Below are positions 23,992 to 34,008 of a stretch of DNA of 64,000 nt, one piece after another. The translations under genes and the position numbers were made by a program. Under the pieces are notes generated by a model. That model was not told the DNA's origin. It made no database searches and saw only the letters and a program-made list of their open reading frames with translations. The first letter of the stretch is position 1; every line of letters begins with the position of its first letter. This stretch comes from Coleophoma eucalyptorum. Taxonomy: Eukaryota; Ascomycota; Leotiomycetes; Helotiales; Dermateaceae. The DNA lies in contig JALRME010000029.1 of NCBI GenBank assembly GCA_026120035.1, positions 492,451-556,450 of the forward strand, written 5' to 3'.

Positions 23992-25853
23992 ATGGCTATC
24001 ATCCAGACGTTCAAGAAGCACAAGGGCGCTTTCCTTGTCTCAGCTGCTGTCAACATTGGCTCTATACTCTTTGGCTTTGATACTGGTGTTGCTGGTGCTG
24101 TTGTTGCTTTAGCTAGGTGAGTCTTATGAAGTCAAGCCCCAGATGAATGTGCCCATTTATTCGGTACAATTCTCAACCAAAGTACCGCCTTTCTCACGCC
24201 ATCGTAAATAGCTTCAAAAAAGATTTCCACCTTGCTACGGATCCCGCTAAGCTCGCATACACATCTGGGAACATTGTCGCACTCCTCAATGCGGGTGCCT
24301 TCTTCGGCGCGATTGTTCCAGCATTGTTTACACGATGGATTGGACGCCGTCATCTTCTCGCCATTGCAGGCTGCTTCTTCCTGCTTGGTGGGATCCTACA
24401 AACAGCAGCACAAGCACCACATCTCTCAATGATATACGCTGGCCGTGTTTTGGCTGGGTTCGGTGTCGGAATGATCTCTAATACCGCACCTGTATTCGTG
24501 GCCGAATGTGCGCCCAAGGAACTTCGTGGCTTGATGATGTCTACATTCGAAATGTTCCTGGTATCTGGTGGCATGCTAAGTTACTGGACGACATACGGCT
24601 GTTCAGTGCATCTCCCCGCCGTTTCAAAGCAATGGCGAACACCGCTCTCTCTCCAGATCATCCTTGCAGCCCTCGTTGTGATCTCCTCCTTTACCATCTG
24701 CGAATCCCCGCGCTGGCTTGCAAAGCAAAATCGCTGGGAGGAGGCTGCTTCCACGCTTGCGCAATTGCGCGGAGCTGCAGTAGGTGATTCGGAAATTGTG
24801 GAGGAATTGGCCGAGATGCGCGCACAGCTTGACGAGGAATTGGCGCTCACGAATGGGAGGAGCATCAAGGAGATGTTCACGCCAAAAAATTTCCAGAGAC
24901 TTCTCTGGGGCTTGACTGTTGCGCTATTTGCTATGTGGTGCGGACATAACGCGATCTTGGTATTTTCCCTCATTTCACCCGATTTTCCACCTCCCGTGAA
25001 GAATTCTTGTTTGGCCTGACTGACACCACAATAGTATTACGGACCAAGTGTATTCAAACAAATCGGCTACACGTCGCAAAATGCTGCGCTGCTAGCCTCG
25101 GGCGTATTCACGTGCCTGAAGTTCGTCAGCACCATTATCTTCATCGCAGGAGGCGTCCATATCTTCAAGCGAAAGACAATGCTGATCATCGGTGCCTTTT
25201 TCATGGGCGGCTTCCTGTTTGCACTTGGTGCGATATTGAAGGCGTACCCACCTACAATGCCTGGAAATGGGAGTGGAAGTTCTAGTGCCAAGGCGATGGT
25301 ATGTATCTTCCTTTGCTTTCTGCATATGTAAACCAAATACTGCAGTTCGAAAGCTAACTTTTTTGAAGATGGCGCTCATCTACCTCTTTGTGGTGGCTTA
25401 CTCCGTTTCCTGGGGCCCACTGCAATGGATATACATGGGCGAGATCTTTCCCACGCGATTGCGTGACTATGGTATGGCAATGTGTGCTATGATGATTTGG
25501 CTGATGAACTATATCGTCTCCAAAATCGCGCCGATTGCTATTCTGAATATTGGTTGGAAGACGTGGATGGTATGTTCCTTTCCCTTTCTTTTTTGCTCTG
25601 TCGCGCTTTGAAGTGCTAGACAATCCGATGTTATTCAGAAATACTAAGTCCAGCACAGATCTTTGGAACAATGAATATCGCTGCAGCTATCTTCTCGGTG
25701 TTTTTACCCGAGACCAAGAACTTAGGTCTCGAGGAAATGGACGTGCTATTTGGCGTTGTCAAGGAAGAAGTCCGAGCCAGAGATGTAGAGGCAAAGATTT
25801 TCGAGGAAGTTAATGGAAATGGTGCTGTTGCTGAGAAGGGCGCATCTTCTTGA
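23992..25853 (+). CDS. MFS transporter, sugar-porter family
   Basis: Exons 23992-24116, 24212-24959, 25035-25298, 25369-25569 and 25659-25853 give 510 residues with about 12 membrane segments. Family motifs are ILFGFDTGVAGA in helix 1, TRWIGRR in loop 2-3, ESPRWLAKQNR before the central loop, and LPETKNLGLEEMD at the end. Sugar-porter members include carriers for quinate and other carboxylic acids besides sugars. Sitting in the middle of an aromatic catabolic cluster, it most likely imports the pathway substrate or a related aromatic acid; that is inference. Introns are 95, 75, 70 and 89 bp; that after residue 291 splits the HNAIL-YYGPSVF substrate region. Confidence 0.9.
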
Positions 25854-26687
25854 ACCGATGAGTTCAGGACGTGGTCAAAATATCTAGTTAATGTTTGTGA
25901 AAAGTTAGTGTTATAGGAGAGATACTAGAGGAGAATTGCACTCTCATGGCAATTTGGTTTCTATAATCGAACTTCTCCTGCTTAGTCTGGCAATTATAAC
26001 AGAATCAGCTAAAGCAGAACGAAATCAGGCTTGTGTATTTATTCCGTTGAAAGTCTACCTTGCAACAGAATTATGAAGCTACAAATCACTATCCTCACTG
26101 ACTTCCCACTTAATAGCTCTTAATAGCTCGTCCTGCTGCGTGAGCCGCAGTTCCATCATTGCAAGCTCGTGGGAAACCTCGGATCCGGTCTTTACTTCCT
26201 TACAGCAAAGACTATTATGCTGCACAAAACACATGGCAAAAAACAGCCCATAACGACTCAAGTTAATTTATGATGACTCCTCCTCGGTCCTCGCACCGAC
26301 TGTACCTTGCATTAGCCCAGTTAAATATTGCTTGCAAGGATTCGCAATTAGATGCTTATCCGGCTCGCTTGTCCCCATCTTCCCCTCGTCAGCACTTCCG
26401 GTCCGCGTTATCAACGGCAGAAGATTCGTGGAAACGAGGCCGGTGAGTGGAAGGAGGGGTCCAGCTGATATGCATATGCATGCTCTTCATTGCATCTTGA
26501 CATGAAAGGACAGCGGAACACATCATACCAGAATCGGTGCGCAAAATTATCGCGTCGCATTGCATGAGTAGTGGCCCGACCTTGACATCGAGCAGGGCCA
26601 TCATAGCGTCTCTTTATGTCTACCTAATATATCCACTCAGAAATGAGAAATAATCACAACTCAGTCTGACAGACAATCCTTCTCGCC
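25854..26687. promoter_or_regulatory. Intergenic, upstream of FAD monooxygenase
   Basis: AT-rich 3' sequence of the transporter is followed by the monooxygenase promoter. TTCCGGTCCGCG (26396-26407) shares an 8-mer, GGTCCGCG, with 16682-16689 before the cupin gene. No gene was seen. Confidence 0.35.
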
Positions 26688-28166
26688 ATGGGATCCTACC
26701 TTTCCTCCAGAGGGTCGAACAGTCACACAAGTGCTGCCAAAGATGATAAAGAATTCAAAGTCTTGATCGCTGGAGCCGGTATCGTCGGCTTAACTATCGC
26801 ACAGGGCTGCTTGAATAATGGCATCCCATTCGAGATCTTTGAGCGAGATCAGAAAGGCTCCAGGGCACAAGGCTGGGCACTAACTCTGCATTGGTGTCTG
26901 AGATCACTCGAGAGGACCATTGGGCCAAAGATATCTGCCTTGCTTCCAACTGTAATCCCTCCTTTCAACTACGTATCCCTTCTATAGGAGAGACATGCAC
27001 ATTTTCTAGACTATATACTGACACCAAGGAGGCAGCAGTTGATACCACCCTCCGCGAAGACGAGGGAAATTTCCTCTTCTACAATTGTGCCACCTGCAAA
27101 CCGAGGTACAAGATCCCACCCTCCAAGCGACGGCTCAGACTCTCGCGACAGAAGCTGCGTGATCTCATCGCGACAGGAATCGACGTGCAGGAAGGTAAAG
27201 GCATCAAGAGCATCGAGACACTGCCAGATGGCCAGGGAGTGCGAGCGCATTTTGGAGACGGGACTAGTGCAGAGGGTTCAATAATTATTGGTGCCGATGG
27301 CAACAATAGTGTGGTGCGCCAACATCTTTTGCCTGAGAAGGCAAAATTAAATCTCCTGCCTGTGAACTTGGTCGGTGTTGTGAGGCGATTCACACCTGAG
27401 CAGGCAAAGCCAGTCAGAGAATTAGATCCCTTGCTCTTCCAGGGTTTGAATCCCGAGACGGGAAATTATTTGTGGTTTAGTTTTCAAGTACGTCTTATTT
27501 CAAAACCCTCCTCTTCTGCGAGCATTATTATTGACATACTTCCAGGAATGCATACCTTCTCCCACCGCCCCAACCGACAATGATCAAAACTCATATGACG
27601 CCCTAGTGATCATCTCCTGGCTGATCAAGGATCCTGTGGCGGATGCCATCCCAAAAACACACGCAGAACGTATCGCGATGATGAAGAAGCGTGCAGAGGG
27701 CTATGCAGAACCCCTACGAAGCATCGTTATGGATATTCCTGACGACCTAGATTTCACCACACCATTACGGCTCTCAGACTTCCCTACCATTCCTTGGGAG
27801 AATTCTCAGGGGCGGGTCACGCTTGCAGGAGATTCAGCACATGCTATGACAATGTAAGGATTTCTCTTCCCCTAAATGCTTTATTCGCTTTATTGGGTTC
27901 GAATGTTGACAATACGAAGGTATCGAGGCGAAGGTGCCAACCACGGAATTCTAGATGCGGCGCTTCTGATTGATGAGCTTGTGAAGGTACACCAAGGAGA
28001 GAAGAATCTTAAAGACGCTGTTGATGCATATGAGGCAGAGATGATTCCGAGAGCTCATGGAGCAGTCTTGAAGAGTCGGCAGGCGGCACTTGATGCCCAT
28101 GATTGGGAGGCGTTGACGGAGGATAGTCCCAGTATTGGAGCTAGAATTCCGCCTGTCACAGCTTGA
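26688..28166 (+). CDS. FAD-dependent aromatic monooxygenase
   Basis: Exons 26688-26951, 27029-27487, 27546-27853 and 27920-28166 give 425 residues. The Rossmann FAD motif IAGAGIVGLTIAQG lies at about 25-38, the mid DG motif is GADGNNSVVR, and the second FAD motif is GDSAHAMTM-YRGEGANHGI split by intron 3. These mark a group A flavoprotein hydroxylase using NAD(P)H and O2. The first intron was resolved by frame and alignment: acceptor at 27028 gives LLPT-EAAVDTTLRED; nearer AGs give too short an intron or a wrong frame. The protein ends soon after the FAD domain, without the C-terminal thioredoxin-like domain of phenol hydroxylases. In this cluster it could hydroxylate anthranilate or a related benzoate; substrate is not shown. 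Confidence 0.87.
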
Positions 28167-28598
28167 AGAGCCTGAGATGAAATAAATGTTTTGAGATTTG
28201 ACATACGGCTGTATAGATTTATATGGAGGTTGTAAATTAAGAGACTCCATGACAGCCCTGTCGTTTGGATTATATATCTATCTCTAAGTGGGTTCATGAC
28301 TATAGAAGAATTATGTTAATTTTGAACTTGCAAGGAACTCAAAAGGGCGCCATGCAACATGCAGGTTAAGTAAAAAATATACTCATCAACTGATTAACTT
28401 AATCTTACTTAAGGTCATCCTGTCTGTAACTTATAATAGATGGATGACGGAGGATCACTACACCAATAAGACATTTGCGAGAAATCAGACGGTACCATGA
28501 ACATACCCAAGTCACTTTTAAGCGGAGCAGCAAGAGATTTATTTGTATATCGATCACCAGCAGTCTCACATGTCTCATAAATATTCATAGAGCCATGC
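28167..28598. other. Intergenic, convergent 3' ends
   Basis: AT-rich, with no coding content seen. It lies between the stops of the monooxygenase and Rid-family genes. Confidence 0.5.
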
Positions 28599-29051
28599 TT
28601 AATCCAGAACTACAGCGGTGCACTTAATCTCAATACACAGCCTCTCATTTGGCAGAGCTGCCACTTGAATACACGTCCTTGCCGGGGCCTTCGACTTATC
28701 TGGCCAGACCTTATTCCACTCAGCATTCATACGCGCATAGTCCTTCATATCAGTCAAGAAGATTGTCGCATCAATGATGCTTTCCCATCCACACTTGCCC
28801 TCCGTGGCGCCATTGATCACGGTCTTGATGTTTTGCAGGACCGCAGCTGTCTGTTCTGCAACGTCCAGAGTGTGCGTTCCATCAGCGGCTGTCGTGCATC
28901 CTGCGTAGGACCCGTCACCTCGTCGTGATGATATCCCGGAGACAAAGAGTGTCCTGCTGCTTGGAGGAGTTGTGCGCGCGTGTGGGTAGTTGGCGAGACC
29001 TTGCGCGCCGGTTGCTGGGAGGAAGTAAGCGGTTCCGTTGGGAGAAGCCAT
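28599..29051 (-). CDS. Rid (YjgF/YER057c) family protein, probable 2-aminomuconate deaminase
   Basis: A single exon of 150 residues. The Rid fold signatures are present: LFVSGISSRR (strand region), QTAAVLQNIKTVI, DATIFLTDMKDYARMN, and the C-terminal PNERLCIEIKCTAVV. Bacterial 2-aminomuconate deaminases (AmnD, NbaF) belong to this family and end in a very similar IEIK-A-AV pattern. They release ammonia from 2-aminomuconate to give 4-oxalocrotonate. Generic RidA proteins instead hydrolyse 2-imino acids. The neighbours (HAA dioxygenase, ACMSD and an ALDH8A1-type dehydrogenase) make the specific deaminase role the better guess. The Arg and Glu of the usual active site appear as NER and EIK. Unlike housekeeping RidA, it has a Pro/Ser-rich extended N-terminus. 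Confidence 0.85.
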   Translation of the reverse strand: MASPNGTAYFLPATGAQGLANYPHARTTPPSSRTLFVSGISSRRGDGSYAGCTTAADGTHTLDVAEQTAAVLQNIKTVINGATEGKCGWESIIDATIFLTDMKDYARMNAEWNKVWPDKSKAPARTCIQVAALPNERLCIEIKCTAVVLD

Positions 29052-29364
29052 GTCGAAGATTGCAGGAAAGTGAAAGAAGAGGAGGGTTGATTCTGGCGAG
29101 CAGTTGGAAAATGAAGTTTACGGATGGAATAAAAAATGTAAAGTGGTTCAGTAGGTTAAAGAAATCCGAATCCCACCAGGCTGAAGAATGTTTCTCACCT
29201 GAGCAGCATGGCGGGGTCGTTTCCTCATTTCAACCCCACTCTGAGCCGGAAGTTAGCCTTTCCCTCCACAAACTTCACGGTCCGCATCCGTGTTTATATT
29301 CCCTCACTTTCTTATAACACATCAGCCTTGGATACATCGGCATACCAACTTCCAAATATATTCA
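29052..29364. promoter_or_regulatory. Upstream region of the Rid-family gene
   Basis: CGGTCCGCATCCG (29278-29290) contains both the GGTCCGC element seen at 16682 and 26400 and the CCGCATCCG 9-mer seen at 22516. The site is about 230 bp before the start codon on the minus strand. Confidence 0.4.
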
Positions 29365-30434
29365 TTACAGCGCAACGAATTCTAAAATCCTCTTCCCAAG
29401 CCTATCACCATCTAATCCGAGCCCCAGGAAGTAACTAATATGATTTTGACCCTTCAGAACCTCCAATATCGGCATGCGCGCAAACCGCTTCCGATACGCA
29501 TCTACAAACATCAGATTCCCGTGCACTATTTCGGTCGGATCAAATTCTCCCACGACAAGCAGGATGTTCATGTTTTTTAGGTTATCGGTTTTTGAATCAA
29601 GGAATTGTGCTACACCCGTCTTACTCATAATATCATCGTTCGTGCTGGCGCCGTGGTAGGAGAGCATGTTCTTCCTGCGCCGTTCCTGTCGGAGGTCGTA
29701 CCAAAGCGGGGCACTCAGCAAGATCGCACCGTGTAGAGTGATACCGGCGTCGCTGATATTGTTACTAAATAGTGCGGATGCGAGATGGGCAGCTCCTGCA
29801 CTTTGGCCGATAGCCGTGAGGTGGTTTGGGTCGCCGCCGTACTGTGAGACGTTGTCCTTGATCCATGCGAGTGCTGCTGTCACATCTTGTGCGCCGGAGG
29901 GATACACAGCTTCGGGGATTACGCGGTAGGTTGCTAGTGCACAGATGGTGTTTTCTGATGCGAAATAATTACCTGGTTTTGGTATGTTAGGTGTGCACGA
30001 ATTGTTGAATATCGATGTAGACCGGCAGTGGTGATAAATGCTGCGATTTGTACGTACCGATGTGGCCATGCATCGAAGGCGTGATGTCGTTATCTCCAGC
30101 AATAAATCCGCCGCCGTGAAAGAAGACCACGACTGGTAGTTCCTTGACGGACGTTGTGATCGGAGTATATAACTTTTCTCGAGTACTCAAGTCAGAAACC
30201 ACTTACTTCATCTACTAGCTAACAAAGCTGTAAAAGAACATAAGGTGAAGTACATACATCAATGCGATGTCGGTCAGAAGAACCGTACTTCAATCCCTTC
30301 TCGACCTTTACACTCGCTTTATAGCTCAAGGCGCGAGCTTCATGTAGAGGCTCGAATAACCTCTCCATATCGGAATTGGTGGCCAGTGACCATACATTGC
30401 CGTGTTTGGCAATACATGCTGCGACCTCGTCCAT
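29365..30434 (-). CDS. Alpha/beta hydrolase, HGGG type (possible amidase, formamidase or esterase)
   Basis: Exons 30434-30258, 30172-30058 and 29972-29365 (two 85 bp introns) give 299 residues without a signal peptide. The oxyanion motif FFHGGGF lies at about 77-83. The nucleophile is Ser155 in GQSAGAAH, the acid is Asp in VVGEFDPTE and the base is His in KGQNHISYF. The N-terminal YGSSDRHRIDLYTP is typical of the kynurenine-formamidase-like and esterase branch. In this cluster a deformylase or deacylase that frees an anthranilate or kynurenine derivative would make sense, but a carboxylesterase cannot be excluded. It is divergent from the aldehyde dehydrogenase gene. Confidence 0.85.
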
Positions 30435-30916
30435 TGCAATATGATCGCTTGACTTCTCGGATACGGGACGGGATAACGGGATCTACGCTTTGCAGCTGGA
30501 TAAGGCCAAGAAGAGGGAGATGAAGGACACCGAGTTCAAATTTTGAATATCTGATTGAGTAGCAACATTTGTATCACAATACAATCATATAATCTGCTAG
30601 AAAATAGAACTGATACCGCTGTCCCTCCAAACTGCTGACTGTCACATCGCTCGTAAGTGGGACGGCAACAGGGGGCGGATGCCAGTCCGGATGTTATCCG
30701 ACGCTATCCACCTATGACCTTCCTGCTCGCATAAATCTCCATGACGACCCCTCCAACGGCGCAGGTGGGGGATAAGGAAAAGCCGACGTCAGTCTCAGAC
30801 AAAAATTATATCACGATATAGACATAGCTTTAGAAAGTGAGCTTTCAAGGGAGTGTTTAATTAGCTACTGCGAATTTGATTCTCCTGTATAGCAGAGCAG
30901 AGAGTAAGCTACAGAC
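30435..30916. promoter_or_regulatory. Divergent promoter hydrolase / aldehyde dehydrogenase
   Basis: 482 bp between two start codons. GTCCGGATGTTATCCGAC (30685-30702) carries two CGGA half sites facing each other, about 215 bp before the dehydrogenase. Confidence 0.35.
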
Positions 30917-32575
30917 ATGGGTTCTAGTAGCGACGCCGCCGACAAGGTCGGCACCGAGACCATCACCGCACTCTGGGAGTGCAACACTCTAGAAAAGGCC
31001 GAATCTCTCCTCTCCTCACAGGGCAGCGCAGGCTTCCCGCTCCAAAACTTCGTGTCCAGCACATTTAACACCTCTGCCTCAACGGAGTATCTCGATTCCC
31101 ATAACCCGAAAACCGGTAAGGTCTTCTCACGCGTGCCCATCTCGTCCGCGGAGGAAGTAGACCGCGCAGTTCAGGATGCCACCGAGGCATTTTCAGAATG
31201 GAGCAAGACGACAAGAGCAGCACGCAGTGCGTACTTAAGCAAGATTGCGGGATTGATCGAGGAGAACCGAGAACTGTTTGCGGTTTGGGAGAGTATTGAT
31301 CAGGGAAAGACGCTAGAGCGGGCTAGGATAGAGGTTGACCGGGCAGTGTCGAATTTCTCGTAAGTCCTGCAACGATAGATTTCATTTTATATTATATGGG
31401 AAAGCTTACAGGATTTCAGGTATTTCTCGACGTATATCCTACATGAAGAGAATACCGTCCGCATGATTGACAATGTAGCACTAACCTACGAACATCGATC
31501 CCCCGCCGGCGTATTTGCACTCATCTCCCCTTGGAACATGCCCCTGTACCTTCTGACCTGGAAAATCGCGCCCTGCATTGCATTCGGATGCACAGCCGTC
31601 GCAAAACCTAGCGAAGTAACCTCCATCTCGGCGTTTCTCCTGACTGAGATCTTCCGTCAAGCGTCTTTGCCCGCAGGTGTGGTTAATATGGTTTTTGGTA
31701 ACGGTGCAACCACAGGCTCGGCCTTGGTCAAGCATGAAAAAGTTAAGGGCATTAGTTTCACGGGGGGAACAGCAACGGGTATTCAGATCAGGAAGGATAC
31801 GGCACATCAAATTTATAAACATCTTAGTCTGGAGCTTGGGGGAAAGAACCCTACTCTTGTTTTTGATGATGTTGATATGGAAAAGGCAGTTGCAACGGCA
31901 GCAATGGCAGCTTTTGAGAACCAAGGAGAGGTGAGAGGATCTATATTCTTCTTTTCTTCTGAGGAATAATGCAGTAAATACTAACATCTATAGATCTGTC
32001 TTTGCGGCTCGAGAATCTACGTTCAGAAATCCATCTACGCCACCTTCGTCACGCAATTCACTGCTCACGTCGCAGAAAAATATAAAGTCGGTCAACGTAT
32101 CGGCGCCGTGGTGTCCTTACCACATTACCAAAAGATCCGCTCTTATTTGTCCCTTGCCGAAGAAGAAAAGGCTGTCTTCGAACTCGGTTCCCTCCCGCCC
32201 ACTACACCCGAGAAGGGATATTGGATCGCGCCCTCAATCCTCACATCTGTCTCACCAACTTCCCGAATCATGACGGAAGAAATCTTCGGGCCTGTCGTAA
32301 CGATCCATCCTTTCGAAGACGAATCAGAAGCTATCTCGCTGGCCAACGGGAATCCCAACGGCTTGGCAGCTGTATTGCTCACGAAGGATGGAGCGAGGAT
32401 ACGTCGTGTTGGTGAGAAGATTGAAGCGGGGCTTGTGTGGGTTAATTGCTGGTTAGTGAGGGAGCTGGGAACTGGATTTGGGGGAATGAAGAATTCCGGG
32501 ACTGGTAGGGAGGGAGGTGCGTTCTCAAGGGAGGTTTTCACGAATTTGAGAACGGTACACGTGCCTGACTTTTGA
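30917..32575 (+). CDS. Aldehyde dehydrogenase, ALDH8A1 type (2-aminomuconate-semialdehyde dehydrogenase)
   Basis: Exons 30917-31359, 31420-31930 and 31994-32575 give 511 residues. The enzyme oxidises 2-aminomuconate-6-semialdehyde to 2-aminomuconate with NAD+. Diagnostic stretches are ISPWNMPLYLLTWKIAP, LSLELGGKNP (general-base Glu), NQGEICLCGSRIYVQKSIY with nucleophile Cys320, and LVWVNCWLVRELGTGFGGMKNSG. The Arg in WLVREL matches the substrate-binding Arg of bacterial AMSDH and human ALDH8A1. Two small regions are shorter than in relatives: KYKVGQ runs almost directly into IGAVVS, lacking about seven residues, and the segment before GYWIAPSIL is trimmed. The N-terminus has about 50 extra residues. 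The catalytic Cys codon lies just after intron 2. Confidence 0.93.
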
Positions 32576-32847
32576 GTGTGAGCGGTGTTTAAAGATAAGG
32601 CGAAGAAGTTTTTGGAAGAAGTAAAAACACAATGTCTAAAGATCTAATTGCTAGGTCACTGGTGGCTCCCACGCAATAAATTGAAGTAAGATCAAAGACA
32701 GCCATTTTCCAGAACTCCCAGCGATGGACAGTAAACCAGAACTATCTAAAAGCTGATAACCAAAGGCGCGAGTAGGGTATCATACACCAATCCCACCATT
32801 TCCAGTGCATCGAGGTAATTAATCCAAAAAAATCAATTGCTAGGCCA

Positions 32848-34008
32848 TCATGCCCAAGATGTTGTATCAAGAGACATTTGGTTTTCCTGAGTTCGGCGCT
32901 CATTGTTTGCCTGCTGATATGATGAATTGATGAGACGGGTTCCTTTTTGCTTCACTGACTCCCCGAACATGTGGCGCAGAATCGGGAGCGAGACGACAAT
33001 GAGAGCACAACACAGCTCAGCCGTACCAAAGAGGACTGGGCAGAATCTTGTGTTAGAATAATACACAGTTGAGGTATTGGAGAGAAACTAATGGCAAATA
33101 CGTACTCGTCTCGGGAAGGGCCCAAATGATCGCCCCGACGGTATATCGCGCAATTCCCACTAGAATAGTTACAACACCGAGAGCAAATGTTCCAATCAGA
33201 CCTATACGCGCTTTCTTGCTAATTTTCATCTTATTCAGGAAGGAGAATGGCAGTGCGAAGACTAGTGGGATATGTCAGATACTATCAAGACCATTGCAGG
33301 GTCAGGGAACTGTTACCTAGGATATCACAGACCATGTTTAATACAAAGTTAAGATCATATGTGACCCATGATGTCCATGAGGAACACTGGCCAGGAATAA
33401 TAGAACTGTTGCTGTCAGTTGATGTTTACCAAAAGGACTTGAGGGGGGGGGGTAAAACGTTACAATTGTAAGGAGAATGGATGGCAGAGGGACATGTCTA
33501 CGATAAAACTTGTCATACAACCTAGTGTTATAAATGCGGTAATGATATGAAGGGCAATTCTGGTCTTTCGGAAGCATTCGTTGATAATGGTATAGTAGAG
33601 TGCCAACAGGCTAAATTTGGGGAAGTATAACCCCGTATCGAAGAGGATTTCGGCGGCGAAGAGACACTGGCAGGAGTCAGATAGAAAAGAAAATTGCAGA
33701 GAATTTATTTTGCTTACCTTCTGCAGTGGAACATTTAATTCATCGGAAGAGTCGTCAGCCCACGAATAGCCGTTAAATTTTAGGGCCAATCCAGTTGATA
33801 TGTCCCATCCTAGTACACAAAGCCATCCCGCAAGAACAAAGTAATCAGAAGCGTTGAGATGCGTGTTTAGTTTGTACAACCGGACATATAATCTGCCTAT
33901 AATAAAGCTTAGAGCAAGGAGAAGCATGAAACACTCCAGGGCCTGGCCATCTCTGGTTAGAAAGGGAGAATTGTTGCCGTACGCCGGACGAACTCACGAT
34001 GGTCGCAT
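32848..34008 (-). CDS. PTH11-like integral membrane protein (fungal rhodopsin-domain family)
   Basis: Six exons on the minus strand, 34008-33998, 33952-33718, 33666-33464, 33411-33317, 33261-33106 and 33035-32848, give 295 residues with about seven predicted membrane spans. Family marks are DYFVLAGW after helix 1, CHPFSL, CSSWTSWVTYDLNFVLNMVCD and ALPFSFLNKMKISKKARIG. Members are Pezizomycotina membrane proteins related to the PTH11 receptor; most are uncharacterised. The 11-nt first exon is a reconstruction: it is the start giving correct phase to the next exon. Intron 3 carries a 10-nt G run (C run on the sense strand). The protein is shorter than many relatives, with little extracellular N-terminus and no CFEM domain. 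Confidence 0.75.

Noticed and set aside
16433..32575. Nicotinate (hxn-type) catabolic cluster
   Set aside because: Core hxn enzymes such as the molybdenum hydroxylase and cyclic imide hydrolase are absent, while ACMSD and HAO, which are not part of that route, are clearly present.
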